From Pomphorhynchus laevis (taxonomy: Eukaryota; Acanthocephala; Palaeacanthocephala; Echinorhynchida; Pomphorhynchidae), in NCBI GenBank assembly GCA_012934845.2, contig WNNJ02003145.1, positions 43,334 through 107,333 on the forward strand: a stretch of 64,000 bases of DNA. Reading direction: 5' to 3'. The position numbers and the translations under genes are program-made. Shown piece by piece: positions 12,660 through 23,826 of this stretch; position 1 is the stretch's first letter; every line of letters starts with the position of its first letter. The notes under the pieces are model-generated. The model was not told where the DNA came from. It saw nothing but the letters and a program-made list of their open reading frames with translations, and searched no databases.

Positions 12660-13325
12660 CTTAACCTTTCATTAGAGATAAAGTACGCTAATCTACCTTG
12701 ATTCTCCGCAACCTCCGTCAAATTTGTAATTGATCGATTTCCCTTCTTGTATGACTCTTATATCTTCTATCCTTCTATCAAGACTTGATTATTGTCTTAG
12801 TCTATTTTCCAACTCACCTAAATCCACTCTTATTCCACTACAACGCATCGTCAACGCAGCAGTCCGAATTCTCCTCCGTCTCCGTCGTTTTGATCATACA
12901 TCCCACCATATCGCTTCTCTAGATTTGCCTACAATTTATTGTAGTGTTCAAACTAATGTTCTTTTCATTGCTTTCCACCTTGTAACTTTTCATACCCATT
13001 CATTTCTCAACCTTCATTTTCTTGATAATTCTCGTCCTGTTTACTGTTCCTTGCGTTCCTGTAATTCCCTTCTTTTACATGTCTCAAACTACTCTACCTC
13101 TTTTGGCTACCACTCCTTCGTTGTGGCTGCTCCTCTCTCGTGGAATCAACTGCCCATTCATATACGCCAATCAACCTCAATACCGTGTTTCAAACGCCAA
13201 ATCCGTTCTCATTTAAACAATTTAAGAAAGTTAGCTGTATGACTTTTGCTGTGTTTTTAGTTAGTGGACTTGTAAGCGTGCAGTTGACACGCATTTGCCA
13301 CTTTAAATAAGTTATTATTATTGTT
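12660..13325 (+). mobile_element. 5'-truncated CR1-like LINE fragment
   Basis: An ORF at 12730-13242 covers the same C-terminal ORF2 region as 10376-11225, including [15 protein letters not shown] and the terminal WNQLPIHIR block typical of CR1/Jockey ORF2 ends. The 3' end carries GCATTTGCCAC followed by a TTATTATTATTG tail. It lies about 400 bp upstream of the FTSJ3 start codon, in the opposite orientation, so with the intron-2 fragment it makes an inverted LINE pair around FTSJ3 exons 1 and 2. Confidence 0.85.
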
Positions 13326-14929
13326 AATCTCTGGCATCAATGCATAACATAAGTTGATAAATAACAACAATAGAATGAATAATTGCATACACGAGCGAAT
13401 ATCATCATTTGGTCGGCTTCATTATTAATTGATGAAGCCGACCAAATGATAACAACAATAGTTGATTTAAAAACATTTAAATATATCTTCAAATAGTGAT
13501 GAGATATAATAAAAATTGTTCGTAACTCGACATTAAAGGCGGATAATAGGGGTGAATCCAAAATATTATCAACAAGGGTATAAACACGTATGTGTTAAAT
13601 GAGGAAATCATTCATTAAAACATACTTCTATGTTTTAAGCACTTATGTTTAAGATGTTATATTAGGTTTTTAAGATTCCACACACAAACGATAAAATCTC
13701 GGCGAAGAGATATGAAGTACGTTATGTAACTAAAAACATAAAAATGAACTTTGGATTATTTTGTTGAATATCAATGGAGAGAATAATAGTTATCAATTTG
13801 AAGAATTGATTAACAACATGAAATTATAAGTTAGAAAAATAAATAAAAATATTTTGTATATAAAATATCATATTTTGTATACGCATTAAAACGAAACATG
13901 GTAATAAAGTACATAATATTTAAGTGTAATAAATAGAAACAAATAAAAATAAAGTAAATATATTTAACAATTAACTTGTGTCAATTGCTCTTTACGTTAT
14001 AAACATACTTTTATTATTATTTGTAATTTCTCTTAAATTAAATATATTCAATTTTATGAATATAATTGATCAATGTCAAAAATAAAATTCTATACAATTG
14101 CACCTTCTTTTATTCTCTACAACGGAACTTGAACAATTGAGGCTTACAATATTGAATTTTTAAGTTACATAAACGCTATGGATTTCCATTGACAAAATGA
14201 ATTGACATTAACAAAATGGATTGAGTCAACGCTGTGGATTGCCGATGCATTAAATTGATGCATATGTATACCTTGACGATATTTCGATTTAAGCAAATAC
14301 TATATTGAAACGGGTAAAATGTCCAATTACCAATTTTTGAGGAAAGATTTTAAAAATAAAATATCAAGAAATGCCCGAAGAATGTGTCATTAAATAATCA
14401 AGTCTAAGTTTTGAACGGTGTTATACTATTAATCGATTAAACAAAACATCTTGTTGTTGAAACAGATACATTGGCAACAACAAAGTTTTCAATAACTTAA
14501 AACAATCTTAACTTGCTTATTTGTTGAGAAAAATAAATATACAATTGTAAAGGCATTTGCATATTATAAAGTCAATATTTTAAACTTATTGAAACTATTA
14601 TAGTCCACTCAATGCTGCATTATTATAGTCTGTAAATTTATTATTAAAAATAATATGCTTATCCTACAATTTAAATAAATGAATTATTGTTAAAAAAATG
14701 CTTATCCTATGCACTGTAGGATATTATATTATCGTCATATGTCAAATCTTTCCCTGTAACACTTTAGTTTCTATGGCCGATTTAAACTGATAAATCTAAA
14801 AATTTCGTTTATTGTCTTTATTAAATTCTTCTTATTGTCATTGAAGACACACTTCGAATCTAAGCAATATCAAGCAATTTAACTTGTCTTTGATGTTGGC
14901 ATAAGATACAAATAATAACATAAAATTTT
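13326..14929. other. AT-rich intergenic stretch, no gene seen
   Basis: There are no long ORFs and no recognisable exons on either strand. Apart from the hairpin at 13404-13450, only weak similarity was noticed: an AAACGATAAAATCT...ATATGAAGTA word at ~13685 that also occurs at ~3420. Confidence 0.5.
13404..13450. repeat. Perfect 19-bp inverted repeat hairpin
   Basis: ATCATTTGGTCGGCTTCAT at 13404-13422 pairs perfectly with 13432-13450 across a 9-base AT loop. The stem is more GC-rich than its surroundings. No further arms or ORF. It could be a MITE remnant or a structured RNA; nothing decides between them. Confidence 0.7.
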
Positions 14930-16035
14930 ACACAATGTATATCAAGTTAAAATTTAAAATTGAAATTTAAAATAAAAGTCAATTGTTATGAATTGAATAA
15001 TAAATAATAGACGATGCACTATAATAAGGATTAGATGTCATCAGGAGGAACTGCTATGTTATCAGGTTTTGCCTCTATTCCTAGACCCATCGTAGTTATT
15101 AATTAGTGAAGAGTGCAAAGTAAGAAAAGAAAATTATTTTATTTAAATATCGAATTTTCCATAGTCAACTTCTATCACCATCAGGATAAATTATATCGAT
15201 TGTTAAATATAAATTAAAATGTAGATTTAAATATAGAATTTAAACAATTTATTCTGATGATGATTGTAGTTGACTATCGGAAATTCGATATTTAAATGAA
15301 ATAATTTTCTTTTTTACTTCACTCTCTCCACTAATTAATAACATATTAAATATTGTGTTCATTTATAATTTTGACCTTAAAAATAATACTTATAGAGCTG
15401 ACAGCTATTGGCTTCAACAATAAGTTTAAATGTAATATCACCAAGCACGGTGATTATAATGACCGAAACGTTGACGTATCTTCACTATGCACAATCATTC
15501 GTGCCAAATTGTTATAAATCGTCTTCAAATATGGACTTACAATCTAATTACTGAATTAAGGTAGATCCCGCTTCAGTGCATAACCCAATATGTCAAGCAA
15601 TTACCATTCTATTACGACGCTAAAATCCGCAAACAGCTAATGTGTAACAATGCGATATCTGATTGTTTGTGAATACCAATGGATGAATTACAGATATTTT
15701 TAATTTCCTATAATGTTATTTATGTATTGATCCCACATAGTATCTACGTTATTATATATCAAATCAACTGAGTCTACGTATTTTATATTTTTTATAAATT
15801 AAAAAATAATAAATAAAAAGTCAAAATAAAAAATTGAAATTTAAAATAAAAATCAACTGTTATTAAATTTGTTTTTAAATCGATGATACTCAATTATATC
15901 AAATAAAAATTTAAAAAAGAAATTTAAAATAAAAATCATTTTTATGAATTGACTAATAAATAGCAGACGATGTATAAGAATAAGGAATAGAGGTCATCAT
16001 GAGGAACTGCTATGCTAAGCATATCTTTTATTATC
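14930..16035 (-). mobile_element. DTR element, copy A (~1.1 kb, near-identical to copy B in inverse orientation)
   Basis: On the minus strand the order is: an end repeat (near 15800-16035), a ~400-bp unique core (15380-15790), a foldback of two ~70-bp arms (15118-15315), and a second copy of the end repeat (14930-15110) in direct orientation. The end repeat carries GCATAGCAGTTCCT and TTATTTATTAGTCAATTCAT. The core matches 43250-43645 at roughly 97% by eye in the segment compared. No coding capacity is seen. Direct terminal repeats with no ORF would fit a terminal-repeat retroelement in miniature or two joined MITEs. I cannot choose. Confidence 0.75.
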
Positions 16036-16444
16036 AATTCTTTTTTTTAATATTATTGCTCCATAGTTTAATGGTAAAATTAATAGTAAAATGTAATAGT
16101 AAAATTTTTGTAGAAAAAAAATCATCAAACTTGATTGAAAAAACGCAGAAAAATAATAATAATGTCGTATCAATAATACATAGTTTCAGTATTTTTGACA
16201 GAAGTTATATTGCAGGAAAACAAAGTCAACAGGTCAATAATAATTTGTCATTAGAACAAATCAGATATCACAAGAAACAATATTCTTGTGATAGGCTGTC
16301 TAGTCTTTCTTGTCCCCGTTGCTTATAATGTATTGTTTTTTAATGTAAAGATGCATTAGAGGGGGCAGTTAAAATATACTAAATAAATCGACTATAATAA
16401 TGCAAAGAGTAGAATTTAATAATGAAATAGTTTAGAATAGAATA
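16036..16444. other. Short intergenic stretch with an unsupported ORF
   Basis: A 109-codon plus-strand ORF (15999-16328) starts inside the DTR end repeat, is lysine/asparagine rich, and ends with a small cysteine cluster (SSLSCPRC). I recognise no family. A perfect ATCACAAGAA...TTCTTGTGAT stem lies within it. I do not call it a gene. Confidence 0.4.
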
Positions 16445-17135
16445 GAATTTATTTAGAGTGGCCTTTGTGGTGAATAGAACCACTTACAGGCCCACTACAA
16501 AAATTAAAAGAAAGTTTACGTCGATGAATGTTTGAACTTGTATGTAGAGTTATTGAATTGATTGCGGCTAAAAGTGTTATTTTAGTTCGTTTGCAAGAAG
16601 TATGGCGATAAAGGACGTTTTGAAGTGTTTAAGCGACGTCAATGATTTTGTCACGAGGAAGTTTGTTCCAAAAAGCGTGGTGCAGCGATGGTGAACGCAC
16701 GATATCCGTGATTACCGCTGTGACGGGGGACGAAAAGCGAGTAGGAGCAATGACTTCTTAGGGAGATACCAGTCGTCATATAGGATGCGCTATCAGGAAG
16801 ATATAGATAAGGAGGGTTGTGCCGGAATTTGATTTGCCATGCAAGTGTGAGAATTTGAGAGGTTATGCGGCTCGGAATGTCGAGCCAGTTAAGGATGTGG
16901 AGACTGTTGGAGATGTGGTCGTACTTGCGCAGGCGGAAGATGACTCTAACAGCCATGTGCAGAATCCTTTGTAAATAGTGAAATTGATATGCTGGACAGT
17001 TTACGAGAAGACCTAAGCAATATTCTAGACGAGGCATGAAAATGCTGGAGATTAAAATAGCTGTCGATTTCACGTCGAGGTTTCTACGGACACTTCGGAT
17101 GTCACGGAGGATGAGAAAGCAAATAATTTGTATAC
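16445..17135 (-). mobile_element. 5'-truncated LINE fragment, second CR1-like subfamily
   Basis: The minus-strand ORF 16651-17073 reads like a LINE ORF2 C-terminus: ISSIFMPRLEYCLGLL, then LQRILHMAVRVIFRLRKYD, then a terminal HGYRAFTIAAPRFLEQ block. It is clearly related to the family at 10376-11225 and 12660-13325 but well diverged. The 3' end shares the ATTTATTTAGAGTGGC-type terminus followed by a short TAGAATAGAATAG repeat. Confidence 0.8.
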
Positions 17136-17254
17136 GTTTACGCTTAATAAAATTTTCTTAATAAGTAAATGTACAGTTAGAGAAGAAATGTTGACATTAG
17201 AAATGAAATAAAACAAATGTATGATTTCTTTGAGGATTATATTTTCACCATATT

Positions 17255-17640
17255 ATTTCAATCCGTAGTGTGATCAGAATCCACCAGCTGACACCAAAGC
17301 GCCACTCTCTGACTAAACCATCCAGGGTCTCCCACACACATGAAGTTCTAATCAAGCGCACGATGGACGGTAGTATCGACATTAAGTGCTTAAGAAATCT
17401 TGGTATTTGCTTAGGGAGACGTCCTCTTGAAAATAAAACAAGTCACAAGATGGTGCAAATAGCCAAAGGCGCACCTGAACTTTCTCTCTTAATGACAGAC
17501 GCTGAGTCGGTCTCAAGACCCATATTGCTCTATTCAGGATACTCTTGAATATATTCAAGTCAAATCCAACAGCCCAGTTCACCGACATGACAAAACCCAT
17601 ATATCTCTTACCTGATGTGTAAAGAGAAAAATATGTATTT
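17255..17640 (-). mobile_element. 5'-truncated Jockey-like LINE 3' fragment
   Basis: The minus strand encodes KRYMGFVMSVNWAVGFDL and FKSILNRAIWVLRP. This matches KYLGFAVTVNWWAKADLD and FKRILKKAR at the end of the RT region of the Jockey-like LINE at 22440-27970. The plus strand also shares GACTAAACCATCCAGGGTCT-like and GGGAGACGTCCT words with 22530-22660. It directly abuts the 3' end of the CR1-like LINE at 17640. Confidence 0.8.
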
Positions 17641-20600
17641 ATTTTACGTGGCAAATGCTGACCGGCGCACGCTTACATGAACACAACAACAAAAAATTTA
17701 AATCATGTTTCGAGGAGGTGAGTACAGAGGCGGCATTTGAATGCAATAAAGGAGGGAGCGCGGTATACGTCGAGTGGGAGCTGATTCCAGGCAAGTTGGG
17801 CGGCAACGAGGAAGGATCGGAGAGCGTAGTTGTTAGAGTAATTGAGAACGTATAGTAAGAGGGAATTACGGGAATGCAGTGATAGAGTGGTGGGACGAGT
17901 GTAGACTAAGAAATGGAGGTTGATGAACTATGAGGAGCCGACAGCGATGAGACGAAAAGTTACGAGAAGGCGGAGTTGTATGCGGATATGGGTGGTGGGC
18001 CAGGAGAGTTGGGCAACATATGCGTATGTGTTATCAAAGCGACGGAGACGTTGGAGCACTCGAACGGCGGAGTTGATGATGCGTTGTAAGGGTAGGATGA
18101 TGGATTTTGGAGAATTGACGAAAAGGCTGAGGCAGTAATCAATTTTAGGGAAAAGAAACGATGAAAGAAGAGACATACAGGAACAGAAGTCGATAAGGGG
18201 GCGGATACGGCGTATGTCACGGAGAATTAAGTTAGACGAGCGGACCTTGTAGCGGACGAACGGTTTAAGGGAAAGGTGATCATCGAAATAGAAACCTAAG
18301 AAAGTGAGATTGTGGACTACGGGGATGATTGATGATGCAGAAGATAAAGAGGGAGGAGATATGTTAGGTTGACGGGGGAGGATACACATTATTTTAGACT
18401 TCTCTGGGTTTAGAAAGAGACGAAGATGGGAGAGACGTTTGTAGATAGAAGAAAGACAGTTGGAGGCAGAAATTACGATATCGTGTATGCGATGTGCGGG
18501 TGCATGAGCATATATGAGGATGTCATCGGCGTATTGCATGACGTTAAAGGAGTAAGGTTTGATAAACGGAGAGAGATCGCCAAGCAGAAGAGAGAAAAGC
18601 AGGGGACCTAGGACTGAACCTTGTGGGACCCCGCAAAAATAGGGATGGAGGAAGGACGATGAATTAGAACATACTCGAAAGGAACGGTCGGGTAGATATG
18701 AGGCAAACCATGCTACGGAGGAGGAAGAAAAACCATAAATATAATGAAGGCGAGAAATGAGGATGGAGTGGTCGCCGATGTCGAAGGCGGATGAGAGGTC
18801 TAGTAGGGAGATGAAACCACTATATAGAGCCTTGTCACTTGAAATGAGTAGGTCGTTGTAAACTTACTGCAGGCGATTTATGTGGAGTGATTAAAGCGGA
18901 AAGCAGATTGGAAAGGAGGGTACAGATTAGATGAAGATTGATAAACGTTGATCTGTATTAAGATAAGGCGCTCTAAGAGCTTGGAAAGAGTAGGGAGGAG
19001 TGAAATGGGACGATAGCTAGAATGAATGAGGGATCGAGAGATTGTTTCTTAAGGAGAGACGAACGATAGCGGATTTCCAATGTGATGGAAAGATACGACT
19101 GCGGATGGACGAGTTAAACAAGGTGGTAAGGAAAGGAGATATTGATGAGCATATGGATTTAAGAATGGGAGTAGGTAGGGCATCGGCAGGTGAGGTTTTG
19201 TTGGGCAAGGACATGAGGACAGATGAGACTTCGGCAGATGAGACAGTGAGAATATGAAAGAGTTTCGGGAGGATGAGGCGAGGCGAGTAGTAGTGAGACG
19301 GAATGGAGACGGGGTTGTGAGAGAGCAACGTGGATACTTTGGTTTGAATAAATGACGAATAATCATGAGGATTGATGTTGAAAGACTAAGAGAAGCGAGA
19401 AAGGATCGAGTTAAAAGTATGCCAGAGAGACTTGGAGTCTAATAAAGTGTTGATTTTATGCTGCCAGGAGGAGTTGTATTTGGTACGTAGTAGATGGAGA
19501 TGAGACCGGCGAAGAACAATATAGGAATCACGGAGAAACGGAGTGAGCGAGTGGATATCACGTCTGAGAAAGTGGTGATAGACTCGAAAAGCATGACGGA
19601 GTCGATGCTTTGAGAGTAGGCATTGGATGTCAAACAGTGGGGCACGATGCAAGCGACGCTGAGGGTGAAGCTTGAACGGAAAGTACAGATCGAGAATGGA
19701 TGTGAGTACATAATCGAAAAGAAAGACAAGATCGTGAGGAGAGGATGATGTTATTGTGTTAGATGATAGAGACGATTTAAGTAAGGCAGAGCGGAGAAGG
19801 GTGATGTCAAGATTTTTCCAAGGGCAACGTAGGATGGTAGGTGTGTGAAGCGGGGAGTGATTGGAAGTGAGATCAAGCGTGACGAGAAAGTGATTGGATA
19901 GACCAGGATCAGAGATGGACAGTGAGGTGTATGCAGCAAAACGATCCGGGACAGGGATGATGTCGAGTGCCACGCAAAGGATATGTGTGGGGTCCGTGAA
20001 GATGAGTTTGTAATTGTAGTTGGATAGAATGTTGATAAACCGGATGTAATCGGTCGATGAGGGGCGGTTTAGGCGGATGCTGAAGTCACCTAGAACGAGT
20101 GCAGGGACTGAGGACAAAGAACAATGAGAAAGGAGGTCAGCGAGTTCGGTAAAAAATAAGGATGTAAGAGCTGATGAACTAGGACGGTATACACTGGCGA
20201 GATCTAAAGTGATCGGGCTAGAATAACGACAGGTGAGCAATTCAAAAGAGCAAAGACTGAATGGGGAAGTGATTTTGCGATGAGACGCGGGGTGACGCGC
20301 GAATGCGACGATGCTGCCATGATTAGAGAATTTATAAGGGAATGAGCTGGGGGGGCGGGTGGATTCGACTAGTGAGCAACCGGTAGAGAGCAGACGGCGA
20401 ATGAAAAGGTCGTCGGAATCTGAGTGCTAAGATTCGGTGAGGCAGAAGAGATCGATGAATTGCTTGGTGAATAAGTTGAGGATAAGATCGGATTTATTGA
20501 AAATATATCTAGTGTTAAGGAGGCCGAGGCGGAAACCGTGTGTGGTGGCGAAAGAGTCTAGCAGAGAAGACACATAGGGGAGATGGAGCGCCATCGAATT

Positions 20601-21740
20601 TTGGGGCGGGTGTAGACAACTTGAAAATTTTCGTCTATGTTTCGGATGGAGAGAGATGTTTCGCCGTTTTCATCGCGACGGCGTTTTTCGATGCGGGCAG
20701 ATGAGAGTTATCAATTTCAAAAGGGGTGCGATCGAAGAAAATTCGAGTGGTTAAAGATAACATGAGTTTAAATTGTTGAGAGAGGACAGAGGACGCGTGA
20801 GAGTGATGCTTGAAAACAATTTTTAGGAGAGGGGCTCTTCTAAAAGAGCCCCTCTTTTAGGAGAGGGGCTCTCCTAATCTAGAAGGATTAGATTGAGAAG
20901 ATTTGTTTAGACGGATGAATGCGACAGGATAGATGTCCTTGAAAAAGGATGGTTTATCCGCAGGAACAAGAGACGAGAGGATGGATCTAAAGGCGGAAAC
21001 ATCGTGGTCGAGACGTGCTTGTGGAGATAAGGAGGTGAAAAAAGTGATATTAGTGACGATGACGCAACAATCGCGATAAGAAAAGCGTTTCCGTAAAGGC
21101 GGACGAGTGACGTGAGTGGGTGAGATCACGATAGGAGAGCTAATAGTTGAGGATTTGGAGGGAGTTGATTTGACGACGGGAAACATAGAGGATAATGATA
21201 ACGAAGAGGGTGGCAAGCGATGTGAGTAAATGTTATGAGTGGAAGGATCGTGGAGGTTGGTGGATGTGATTTTGATTGATGGATGTAAGTTATTGAGAAA
21301 CGAGACAGGAAGGACGGGACGGGGTGTCGGGGAGTGAAGATGACATGGAACGGGAAGTGTATATGGTGGCAGGGTCGGTGGGTGAAGAGAAAACATTGGA
21401 AACGACGGGGGTAGTTTGAGTGGACGTATGAGATGTTGATATGTGCTTATTGGAGAGGTTGTGGATTAGTTTGTTGGCACAAAAACCACATAGGAAGTCT
21501 TCTTTAGACTTATTGTTGTCGCAGGCGATTGTTGTCCAGACGCTGCAGTCGTGTGTCGAGTGCAGTTGTACTTGCAGTTGTGCATAGTTGGTGTCGGTCT
21601 TAGCTGTTTTCTTACGTCCTCCCAATAACGTCCTTGTGTGTTGAAGTTTTTAGATTTGCTACTGCAACTGATCGGCGAGCGCAGCTAGACGATCTATCTG
21701 AGCTTATCGAGAGATTAAGCTCAATCTGCGAGCCTAGCGA
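17636..21740 (-). mobile_element. Near-complete CR1-like LINE, lightly broken
   Basis: Reading on the minus strand: ORF1 (about 21625 to 20860) begins with a PHD-like cysteine cluster (HDCSVW...DFLCGFCANKL) and continues serine/proline rich. ORF2 follows with an APE-type endonuclease (about 20530-19720, VLGDFSIRL, SDPGLSNHF), then a linker, then reverse transcriptase with CGVPQGSVLGPLLFSLLLGD and MQYADDILIY near 18540-18640, and the C-terminal LQRIINSAVRVLQRLRRFD. The 3' end has the family GTGGCAAATGC motif. Several frame breaks interrupt ORF1 and ORF2. The endonuclease has S in place of N in the usual GDFN and N in place of D in SDH, so it is probably inactive. The high GC relative to its surroundings suggests recent arrival. 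Confidence 0.9.
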
Positions 21741-21945
21741 GTGGAACTGACAGGAAAAATCTGGAACTGACAGGAAAAAATCTGGAACTGACAGGAAAAC
21801 ATCTGGAACTGACAGGAAAAAATCTGGAACTGACAGGAAAAAATCTGGAACTGACAGGAAAAATCTGGAACTGACAGGAAAAATCTGGAACTGACAGGAA
21901 AAATCTGGAACTGACAGGAAAAATCTGGAACTGACAGGAAAAACC
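21741..21945 (-). repeat. Ten tandem 20-21 bp monomers at the 5' end of the CR1-like LINE
   Basis: Ten head-to-tail copies of CTGGAACTGACAGGAAAAAT, differing mainly in the length of the A run. They start directly upstream (minus-strand sense) of the ~115-bp leader that precedes ORF1. Tandem 5' UTR monomers act as internal promoters in some LINEs, such as mouse L1. Here that role is inferred from position only. Confidence 0.85.
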
Positions 21946-22439
21946 TTGAATGTATGTTAATTATTTCTCAAACTTTTTTAGAAGGAGCGGTTGATTCGTC
22001 ATAATGGATGATAATGCTGAGATTGCTGATCTCTTTAACTTTTTCTTATTGCAGGAGTGCCATAAAAGACAACCACCTGACGTTTACACAATGTCTTACT
22101 ATTGCAATGAAATCACGTATGTTCAAACCGCAGCAAAATTTGCTGCAACATAAAACATCGTTTTATAGACAAACAAATATCGCATGTGTTTTAAACGAAG
22201 AGACCGTTTAAGCATTCAGCTCAAAATTTGCAAGTCATTTTATCGTCTTCCACAAACAATAAATATTCGCATCATATAGATTTTAAAATCGTATACAATG
22301 GTAAAATTGCTGTATCAAAACAATCTATTCGACATTTAACTACGAAAATATAATAATAAGGATTTTCTTAAAAATCCAAAAGGTTAAATGAGACATCACA
22401 AAATAGAACAGTCAATAGTCAATAACAACCAAAATTTTT
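21946..22439. other. Intergenic stretch between two LINEs
   Basis: AT-rich sequence with no recognisable gene. A 67-codon plus-strand ORF (22008-22211) has no family resemblance I can name. Confidence 0.5.
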
Positions 22440-23739
22440 TGTACACAACTTAGTAGTCTTCTTGATACATCTTCTTCTTACGGCCTCAGGTCCAGGGGAT
22501 CTGAGGCCACCAACCGATCTAATACGCCGCCTTCCGACTAAACCACCCAGGGTCTTTCAACCCCCCCCCCGAAGAATCTAATCGAGACGGACTATGCTGG
22601 GTAAGCTAGACGAGGAGCTTAAGAAACCTTAGCCTTTGCTCTGGGGGACGTCCTATCGAAAAGAAGACTAATCCCGAGATAGCCCAAGTGCACCAGAGGC
22701 GCACCTGGGTTTTCACTTTCAATGACAGATGTTGGGCCCGTTTCAGGACTTACCTAGCTTTCTTCAGGATACGTTTGAATCTATCCAGGTCAGCTTTCGC
22801 CCACCAGTTCACAGTAACGGCGAACCCCAGGTATTTTACTCGACTTGTAAAGGTTGGGAGTGGTTCAGAGGTAAACATGGAAAAGAGCGGCGCAGAGAGT
22901 GTCAGTCTCTTACGTTTTTGCTTTGTTGCAGGGGAGCCATGAAAGACTACCACCTGCGATTTTGCAGAGTTTAAAATGAGATTGAATTGGGGTAGCTGGT
23001 CTTTTAATCTTGAAAAGAAACGGCTGATGTCAGAGACCACGTCTTTACACCTGCGTCCAGTGACCAGCGCTGTGGTGTCATCAGCGTACACCACAAGACG
23101 TTGTTCGCGTTTGAATATTTTAAATAGCTTAATGGAAGCAGCAAGATATAAAATAGGTGAAAGAGTGGAACCGTGGGGCACACCCGGAATAGGGTAGAAC
23201 TGACGCGCATCATGGTCGTCTTCATAGTAAAATCGCTTGGTGTACAGCAGAATCTCAACCATGTTCACTATTCTCGCAGGCAACCCGAAGGACCTGAGAA
23301 AAAAGATCACAAAGGGAATGGAGATGCGGTTAAATGCAGCAGAAAAGTCAGGGAAAACAGCCACAAGTAGACAATGGCTATAACCCGACAAAACTGCTTC
23401 ACCTCACCAACTGCTGAATGGACCGAGCAACCTTTGACAAACCCATGAAAACCAGGAGGGATCAAATTACGCCTACTTAAATGGTCGCGGATTTTACGCG
23501 CCAGCGCTTTTTCGTAAATCGACACGAGGGCATTTTGAATCGAAATGGGTCGCAGATATTTAGGGCATAGAACAGGATTTTTCTTAGGAATAAAAACACG
23601 CTTACTAATAATAAATACTAAACCCACAATCTTCTTCCATTTCAAATATATAGTTATTACATGAACGAAGAAGAAAATATCATTTATTTGATAAACATTC
23701 TATATTTCGATAGGTTCTGTAATAATCAGGATTACAAAT

Positions 23740-23826
23740 TGTTATGATTTTATAAACTAATATTCTTGTTCATCAACTATCTTTATAGATTGTGTTGAAT
23801 AAAACCACATTTTGGTGATTACAACA
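23740..23826 (+). repeat. 5' LTR (87 bp)
   Basis: Runs from TGTTATGATTTT to GATTACAACA and is matched by the 3' LTR. Two bases beyond its end, 23828-23841 (TTTATTCAACACAA) is the exact complement of LTR positions 23790-23803. The primer-binding site may therefore pair with the element's own leader rather than a tRNA. Confidence 0.85.

Noticed and set aside
16066-16090. tRNA-like ATAGTTTAATGGTAAAAT tract
   Set aside because: Resembles a mitochondrial tRNA D-arm only; no acceptor, anticodon or T-arm could be folded around it.
20820-20875. GAGGGGCTCT inverted repeats as a transcription terminator
   Set aside because: They lie between ORF1 and ORF2 of the CR1-like LINE and look like a small local duplication; this is not a bacterial context.
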